DNA of 10,116 nucleotides from NCBI GenBank assembly GCA_945888585.1, contig CAMDAI010000032.1, positions 1 to 10,116 of the forward strand. The letters run 5' to 3'. The notes below the pieces were generated by a model. It ran no database searches. It was not told the DNA's origin and was given only the letters and a program-made list of their open reading frames with translations. The position numbers and the translations under genes are program-made. Below are positions 5,981 to 10,116 of the stretch, piece after piece. Position 1 is the first letter of the stretch, and every line of letters starts with the position of its first letter. Origin of the DNA: Rickettsia typhi. GTDB taxonomy: Bacteria > Pseudomonadota > Alphaproteobacteria > Rickettsiales > UBA1997.

Positions 5981-6643
5981 TTAATTTTGATTATGAATAT
6001 TTAACACTTTTTTTATCTCGTAATTTACGAGGGGTATTTCTTTTAAACCATCTATAGAAGAAAGCAAGTGTTTTTTTCTATAGAACTCCACTAATTCTTT
6101 ATTATTGTTGTGATAAGTTTTTAGTCTATTAGAAACAATTTCTAAATTATCATCACTTCTGTTTTCAAAATTAACTCCTCCACACTTATCGCAGGTATTT
6201 ATGAGCTTCGGGATATTAAAAAAGTGATTATAAACTACGCCACAATTTTTACAAGAAAAGCGGCCAGAAATTCTTTTAATTATAACTTCATCAGCCACAA
6301 TAATTTCAATTACTGCATTTATTTTTCTGTCGATACTATTAAGCATATCGTCTAAAATTTGTCCTTGGACTATATTTCTTGGAAACCCGTCTAAAATAAA
6401 GCCATTATTACAATCGGGCATGGAGATACGACTTTTAATCATTTCTACTACAATCTTATCGGGAACTAGTCCACCACTTTCCATATAAATTTTTGCTAAT
6501 TTACCAGTTTCAGTATCTTTAGCTACTTCATTTCTTAGAATTTCTCCAGTTGAAATAGTCGGAATAAAAAGATCTTTAGCAATTATTGTAGCTTGAGTTC
6601 CTTTACCAGATCCAGGAGCACCCAAAAAAATAATATTTATCAC
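5981..6643 (-). CDS. adk: Adenylate kinase with zinc-type four-cysteine LID, GTG start
   Basis: Interconverts ATP + AMP and 2 ADP in the cytoplasm. The 220-residue product has the P-loop GAPGSGKGT (8-16), the AMP-binding segment STGEILRNEV (31-40), DGFPRN (85-90) and the arginine region NRSDDNLEIVSNRLKTY (161-177). Its length is that of the long form with a LID domain. The LID (about 124-162) carries CKNC (C131, C134) and CDKC (C151, C154), the four-cysteine arrangement that binds a structural zinc, unlike the hydrogen-bonded LID of E. coli. The start is GTG at 6643-6641, which overlaps the secY TGA as GTGA. AAGAGGTG at 6655-6648 is the ribosome binding site, and the P-loop at residue 8 confirms the start. 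Its place between secY and rpsM is typical of alphaproteobacteria. Confidence 0.97.
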   Translation of the reverse strand: MINIIFLGAPGSGKGTQATIIAKDLFIPTISTGEILRNEVAKDTETGKLAKIYMESGGLVPDKIVVEMIKSRISMPDCNNGFILDGFPRNIVQGQILDDMLNSIDRKINAVIEIIVADEVIIKRISGRFSCKNCGVVYNHFFNIPKLINTCDKCGGVNFENRSDDNLEIVSNRLKTYHNNNKELVEFYRKKHLLSSIDGLKEIPLVNYEIKKVLNIHNQN

Positions 6644-7932
6644 CTAGCACCTCTTACTCTAACTTTTCTGCGCCTAGTTGTGCCGCTGTATTTACCAGCA
6701 AAACTATGAGACTGAACCTGCACTATTAAATCTAAAATAACATTAACTATAATTAAAACTCCAGTTCCTCCAATATGCAGAGGGATAGAATATCTAGTAA
6801 TCAAGATTTCTGGAATAATGCAAATAATAATTAAATAAATCGCTCCAAGTAAGGTTAATCTTGCTATAATCTTGTCTAAATAACCAGAAGTATTTATACC
6901 AGGTCTAACACCAAGAATAAAGCAATTACTCTTCTTTAAATTATTAGCTACATCTTCAGTATTAAAAATAATTGATGAATAAAAGAAGGAAAAGAATAGT
7001 ATTAAACTAGAAAACAATAATAAATATAACCAACTTCCCCTTCTGAGAGCCGCTAAGAAAAATTCCTCACCACCACCCATATATTGGGCAATTGCCGAAG
7101 GAAACATCAAAATTGAACTGGCAAAAATTGGAGGTATTACCCCAGAAATATTAATTTTCAATGGCAAAAAAGATGAATCATTCATTCCGGAAGCACGCAT
7201 CATAGCACTATTTGGATATTGAATTTTAATTCTTTTATGAGCTTTTTCAACAAAAGTTACTAAAGTAATAAAAAATACAAAAGAAATAAAAAACAATAAA
7301 ACAAATCCCCAAGAATAAACACCACTACGTGATAATTCCATAAATTGAGCAAAAGTGGTTGGAATAGAAGATACTATACCAACAAAGATAATTAATGATA
7401 TACCGTTACCAATTCCTGAAGCGGTTATTCTTTCACCGAACCACATCAACATTACAGTGCCCCCAACTAAACTTACACAAGTTGTCCACATAAAAATGGG
7501 AGAATCACTGACAAACATATTGTTTCCAGAGCTAGAGAGGGCATAATAAACTCCCATGGACTGAAAAAATGCTAGGACAATAGTTAAATACCTAGTATAC
7601 TGATTGATTTTAGCACGACCGTATTCACCTTCTTTCTTTAAGGACTCTAAACCTTTATACATCGATGTCATCAATTGCATGATTATAGAGGCAGTAATGT
7701 AAGGCATTATGTTCAAAGCAAATATGCTCATTCTTTCTAATGCACCACCAGAAAAAAGATTGATCATTCCAAATATATTGGCACTTTCAGAGGTAAAGAA
7801 CTTTGCTATCACCTCACTATTAATCCCTGGAATAGGCACAAAAGTACCAATCCTATAAATTAGCAGGATAAATAAGGTAAATAATATTCTTTTTTTTAAG
7901 TCAGAACCTTGCTGCACTTTTAACAAAGACAA
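6640..7932 (-). CDS. secY: Protein translocase subunit SecY, probable TTG start
   Basis: SecY is the pore subunit of the SecYEG channel in the inner membrane. The 430-residue product has about ten hydrophobic helices. Family motifs include YRIGTFVPIPGIN (26-38), SGGALERMSIFALNIMPYI (61-79), GERITASGIGNGISLIIF (166-183), the cytoplasmic loop FVEKAHKRIKIQYP (227-240), NISGVIPPIFASSILMFP (261-278), the ribosome-contacting loop GVRPGINTSGYLDK (341-354) and a basic tail RRRKVRVRGAR. No ATG exists before the first helix. The in-frame candidates are TTG at 7932, TTG at 7926 and GTG at 7917, and an in-frame TGA at 7971-7969 bounds the frame upstream. TTG 7932 is preferred to keep a normal N-terminus, although only a weak AAAAG-like site precedes it. 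The stop overlaps the adk start. A 75-nt gap with repeats separates it from rplO. Confidence 0.96.
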   Translation of the reverse strand: MSLLKVQQGSDLKKRILFTLFILLIYRIGTFVPIPGINSEVIAKFFTSESANIFGMINLFSGGALERMSIFALNIMPYITASIIMQLMTSMYKGLESLKKEGEYGRAKINQYTRYLTIVLAFFQSMGVYYALSSSGNNMFVSDSPIFMWTTCVSLVGGTVMLMWFGERITASGIGNGISLIIFVGIVSSIPTTFAQFMELSRSGVYSWGFVLLFFISFVFFITLVTFVEKAHKRIKIQYPNSAMMRASGMNDSSFLPLKINISGVIPPIFASSILMFPSAIAQYMGGGEEFFLAALRRGSWLYLLLFSSLILFFSFFYSSIIFNTEDVANNLKKSNCFILGVRPGINTSGYLDKIIARLTLLGAIYLIIICIIPEILITRYSIPLHIGGTGVLIIVNVILDLIVQVQSHSFAGKYSGTTRRRKVRVRGAR

Positions 7933-7963
7933 ATAAACTTTTAAAAACGGGATAATTTTCTTT

Positions 7964-7984
7964 AATGATCAAATTAAGATCGTT
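7964..7984 (-). repeat. Short imperfect hairpin in the rplO-secY gap
   Basis: On the minus strand AACGATC (7984-7978) and GATCATT (7970-7964) form a 7-bp stem with one mismatch and a 7-nt loop. It lies about 30 nt before the secY TTG. No T-run follows, so it is not an intrinsic terminator. It may simply be chance in AT-rich DNA. Confidence 0.3.
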
Positions 7985-7986
7985 AC

Positions 7987-8025
7987 AAGAAGCCAAAAAC
8001 TTTTTGGTTAAGAAGCCAAAAACTT
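7987..8025 (-). repeat. 16-bp direct repeat, 23-nt period, at the rplO 3' end
   Basis: An identical 16-nt string (minus strand AAGTTTTTGGCTTCTT) occurs at 8025-8010 and again at 8002-7987. The first copy encodes the last L15 residues KFLAS and the first base of the stop codon. The second lies just after the stop codon. The arrangement looks like a recent tandem duplication of the gene end. Small inverted arms also occur here: AAGCCAA/TTGGCTT at 8013-8019 and 8024-8030, and CCAAAAA/TTTTTGG at 7993-7999 and 8001-8007. No T-run follows on the transcribed strand. Confidence 0.75.
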
Positions 8026-8445
8026 GGCTTTTTTAGAATATAAGTCTACTTGAAATTTGAAAATAATTTTATTTTCAGTCTCAATACCACTCATGATAAG
8101 CTTTACTTTAGAATCTTTATTTCTAATTAAACCAAGATCAAATAATTTTTCTTTAGTAATAATATCTTTAGAATCTAATTTATTCTTTTCAACCTTAGTT
8201 AAAACATCTTTAATATTCACAGTTTCATATTCTTTTTTACAATAGTTTTTGAAACCTCTTTTTGGTAATCTCATATAAATCGGTGTTTGTCCACCTTCAA
8301 AACCCTTCATATTTTTACCAGTTCTAGCTTTTTGACCTTTTACACCCCTACCAGAAGTTTTGCCACTTCCAGATCCAATACCACGACCTACTCTTTTACG
8401 TTGGTTGGTTTTAAGTCTAACGATATTATTTAATGCTATTGACAT
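8008..8445 (-). CDS. rplO: 50S ribosomal protein L15
   Basis: L15 is an early-assembling large-subunit protein. The 145-residue product has the Gly/Lys/Arg-rich N-terminal extension typical of the family: [20 protein letters not shown] (about 18-37), then [29 protein letters not shown] (about 49-68) and a C-terminal globular part with [12 protein letters not shown]. The C-terminus ([13 protein letters not shown]) is less conserved and ends inside a short tandem duplication, so its last residues may have been reshaped by that event. The ATG at 8445 has AAGG at 8457-8454, 8 nt upstream, and lies 3 nt after the rpmD stop. SecY follows after 75 nt, as usual for the spc operon. Confidence 0.97.
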   Translation of the reverse strand: MSIALNNIVRLKTNQRKRVGRGIGSGSGKTSGRGVKGQKARTGKNMKGFEGGQTPIYMRLPKRGFKNYCKKEYETVNIKDVLTKVEKNKLDSKDIITKEKLFDLGLIRNKDSKVKLIMSGIETENKIIFKFQVDLYSKKAKFLAS

Positions 8446-8448
8446 AGT

Positions 8449-8649
8449 TTACGCCTTTGAAACCTGTAATAAATGTTGTGCTTTTCTAACCATACCAAGA
8501 ACTGAATTGGTACAAACTAATTCAGACTTAGTATTGATTCCTCTTAAACCAAGACCAATTAAATTTGCTCTTTGTTTATCGGTTAATTTGTTGCCACTCT
8601 TAATCTGGGTGACAATAATTTTTTTATCTAGGAAATTTTCTAATGTCAT
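8449..8649 (-). CDS. rpmD: 50S ribosomal protein L30
   Basis: L30 is a small large-subunit protein. From the ATG at 8649 it has 66 residues, a normal bacterial length. It shows IIVTQIKSGNKLTDKQRANL, then LGLRGINTKSELVCTNSVLGM (the family LGLR.. and ..V.GM pattern) and an ending VRKAQHLLQVSKA. GAGG at 8659-8656 sits 6 nt upstream. The frame also extends to a GTG at 8661 inside rpsE, but the Shine-Dalgarno supports the ATG. The start lies 1 nt after the rpsE stop, and its own stop is 3 nt before rplO, so translation is likely coupled. Confidence 0.96.
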   Translation of the reverse strand: MTLENFLDKKIIVTQIKSGNKLTDKQRANLIGLGLRGINTKSELVCTNSVLGMVRKAQHLLQVSKA

Positions 8650-8650
8650 C

Positions 8651-9199
8651 TTAAGCCTCACTATTAACAGTTAGTTTTAACGCACTATTTCTTCTTTTAA
8701 CAATTTCTGAGATTTCTTTTGATCTTCTATCGGCAATAATACGAGGAGAATGTAAAGATTGTAAAGCTTTAAAAGTAGCTGCCACCATATTATATGGATT
8801 AGAAGTCCCAAGAGATTTAGCTACAATATCATTTATACCAGCACATTCGAAAACTGCCCTCATAGGACCACCAGCAATAACTCCCGTACCGGCAGGGGCT
8901 GCTCTTAGGGTTACTTTAGCAGAACAAAATCTTGCCTCAATATCATGGTGAATAGTTCTTCCTTCTTTTAAAGAAACTTTTATCATTGATTTTTTAGCGG
9001 CTTCAAAAGCTTTATTTTTAGCGTCCGTAACTTCTCTAGCATTTCCTTTACCAGAACCTACTCGACCGTTTTTATCTCCAACAACTACAAAGGCAGCAAA
9101 AGAAAAATTCTTACCACCTTTTACAGTTTTAGAAACTTTATTAACCGCAACTAATTTTTCTACTAATTCACCGCCACCGGTGTTTTTATTTTTTGACAT
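8651..9199 (-). CDS. rpsE: 30S ribosomal protein S5
   Basis: S5 is a small-subunit protein important for decoding accuracy. The 182-residue product has the N-terminal double-stranded RNA-binding-like domain with [20 protein letters not shown] (about 17-36), [19 protein letters not shown] and [17 protein letters not shown]. The C-terminal domain has [20 protein letters not shown] (about 98-117), [20 protein letters not shown] and [11 protein letters not shown]. The length is within the family range, with a short basic N-terminal extension. The ATG at 9199 lies 20 nt after the rplR stop with only a weak GGT-type site. Its stop lies 1 nt from the rpmD ATG. Confidence 0.97.
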   Translation of the reverse strand: MSKNKNTGGGELVEKLVAVNKVSKTVKGGKNFSFAAFVVVGDKNGRVGSGKGNAREVTDAKNKAFEAAKKSMIKVSLKEGRTIHHDIEARFCSAKVTLRAAPAGTGVIAGGPMRAVFECAGINDIVAKSLGTSNPYNMVAATFKALQSLHSPRIIADRRSKEISEIVKRRNSALKLTVNSEA

Positions 9200-9219
9200 T
9201 TACCAAACTTAAAAAATTG

Positions 9220-9579
9220 TTAAAATTTTAATCCATTTTGACGACAAGATTCAGCCAAAGCTTTTACTCTACCGCCATACAAATATGCACCCTTATCAAA
9301 TATAACTTCTTTTGTGCCTGATTCAACACACAATTTTGCAAAATTTTCACCAACTAATTTAGCAATATCAATACCTTTCTTCTTGGATAGATCCTTTTCT
9401 TCTAACAAAAGTGAAGAAAAAGACTTAATAACATCCCCATCAACCCTAATTAATTGTACATAAATGTTTTTATTAGACCTGGTAACAACTATTCTTGGTT
9501 TCCCAGATTTATTCCTATTTTTAACCTGAGATCTAACTCTTTCTTTTCTTTTATTAAAACCCTTTAATATTACTGCCAT
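9220..9579 (-). CDS. rplR: 50S ribosomal protein L18
   Basis: L18 binds 5S rRNA with L5 and helps mount it on the large subunit. The 119-residue product has a basic N-terminal region (FNKRKERVRSQVKNRNKSGK), the conserved RIVVTRSNKNIYVQLI (about 29-44), GIDIAKLVGENFAKLCVESG, then IFDKGAYLYGGRVKALAESC and an ending RQNGLKF, matching the family FDRGGYxYHGRVKALAEAAREAGLxF pattern. A Leu/Glu/Lys stretch (LLLEEKDLSKKK) replaces the less conserved middle. The ATG at 9579 lies 1 nt after the rplF stop, so coupled translation is likely. Confidence 0.97.
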   Translation of the reverse strand: MAVILKGFNKRKERVRSQVKNRNKSGKPRIVVTRSNKNIYVQLIRVDGDVIKSFSSLLLEEKDLSKKKGIDIAKLVGENFAKLCVESGTKEVIFDKGAYLYGGRVKALAESCRQNGLKF

Positions 9580-9580
9580 A

Positions 9581-10114
9581 TTATTTTTTCTTACCCTCTT
9601 TACGTACTATATATTTTCCCAATATTTTAACACCTTTACCTTTATATGGTTCAGGCTTTCTAAAAGAAATGATTTCAGATGCCACTTGACCAACTAAGAT
9701 TTTATCCTCGCCAGTTAAAATGATTAAATTTGGTTTTTCGAATACAGCGGAAATACCTTTTGGTAAACAATATGCAATTTCATGACTATACCCTAAACTT
9801 AAAGTTATGATTCCCTTGTCAACCGCCGCTTTATAACCAACCCCATTAATTTCTAAGGTAATTTTAAAAGGAACAATCATTCCATTAACAATATTTTTAA
9901 TATTGCTTCTGTCCATACCAAGATCAATTGAGGCTTTATCAAATCCATCTTTTGCTATTAACTTAATAGCGCTTTCAGCATAGATCACTTTAACTGTTCC
10001 ACTAACTTTATAATTTTTCTTAACCTTCCCAGAATCAAAACTAATAACATCACTATTTACTAAAACAGTGATATTGCTTGGAATTTTAATTGGTAGTTTA
10101 CCAACTCTTGACAT
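9581..10114 (-). CDS. rplF: 50S ribosomal protein L6
   Basis: L6 is a two-domain large-subunit protein close to the factor-binding site. The 177-residue product starts with the canonical MSRVGKLPIKIP. It has the two related alpha/beta domains, shows LEINGVGYKAAVDKGIITLS (about 87-106) and LGYSH, and ends with the signature GQVASEIISFRKPEPYKGKG followed by KILGKYIVRKEGKKK. Its length equals the bacterial norm. The ATG at 10114 leaves only 2 nt at the right edge, so its ribosome binding site and the preceding gene (rpsH in the usual spc order) are not visible. Confidence 0.98.
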   Translation of the reverse strand: MSRVGKLPIKIPSNITVLVNSDVISFDSGKVKKNYKVSGTVKVIYAESAIKLIAKDGFDKASIDLGMDRSNIKNIVNGMIVPFKITLEINGVGYKAAVDKGIITLSLGYSHEIAYCLPKGISAVFEKPNLIILTGEDKILVGQVASEIISFRKPEPYKGKGVKILGKYIVRKEGKKK

Positions 10115-10116
10115 AT

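Noticed and set aside
8013..8034. Intrinsic-terminator-like hairpin AAGCCAA/TTGGCTT followed by T's on the plus strand
   Set aside because: The T-run is only on the plus strand, where there is no gene to terminate. On the transcribed minus strand no T-run follows. The arms arise from the rplO terminal codons and their duplication.
1..10116. A new defence, mobile or biosynthetic system
   Set aside because: I looked on both strands for transposases, integrases, toxin-antitoxin pairs, CRISPR repeats, tRNA/rRNA genes and reverse transcriptases and saw none. The genes are core translation, secretion and metabolism plus two small unknowns, which alone do not justify naming a system.

Overview
The window is a compact, AT-rich (roughly two-thirds A+T by eye) bacterial segment in which every supported gene is read from the minus strand, so the genes run from the right edge to the left. 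In transcription order the right-hand 7 kb is the distal part of the classical ribosomal superoperon: rplF, rplR, rpsE, rpmD, rplO, secY, adk, rpsM, rpsK, rpoA, rplQ. The order secY-adk-rpsM-rpsK-rpoA-rplQ, without an intervening rpmJ, is the usual alphaproteobacterial arrangement. With the strong AT bias, the UbiB-type kinase and the tight packing, it suggests an AT-rich alphaproteobacterium, for example Rickettsiales or a similarly reduced lineage. That placement is inference from gene order and composition, not a phylogeny.

Positions 4029-10114 hold the translation and secretion core: L6, L18, S5, L30, L15, SecY, adenylate kinase, S13, S11 and the RNA polymerase alpha subunit. Junctions are mostly 1-20 nt or overlapping. 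Two gaps break the pattern. The 75-nt rplO-secY gap carries a short tandem duplication of the rplO 3' end. The 126-nt rpsK-rpoA gap carries three consecutive inverted repeats. Several starts are not ATG: rpsM and secY use TTG, adk uses GTG.

Positions 926-4013 are less conventional. rplQ is followed by rplS (L19), a gene normally found with rpsP-rimM-trmD. Then come a small probable lipoprotein I do not recognise, a small single-pass membrane protein I do not recognise, and a UbiB/ABC1-family atypical kinase. Spacings are 1-18 nt or overlaps with no visible terminator, so these genes probably ride on ribosomal-operon transcripts.

Positions 1-925 hold the N-terminal half of an acetyl-CoA synthetase (acs) whose ATG directly abuts the ubiB stop codon. 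The gene runs off the left edge.

The window is chiefly a housekeeping region. I see no tRNA or rRNA gene, CRISPR array, transposase, defence cassette or secondary-metabolite cluster. The points of interest are the two unknown envelope-type small genes attached to the ribosomal operon, the displaced rplS, the structured rpsK-rpoA spacer and the non-AUG starts. No stretch longer than 300 bases lacks a gene.
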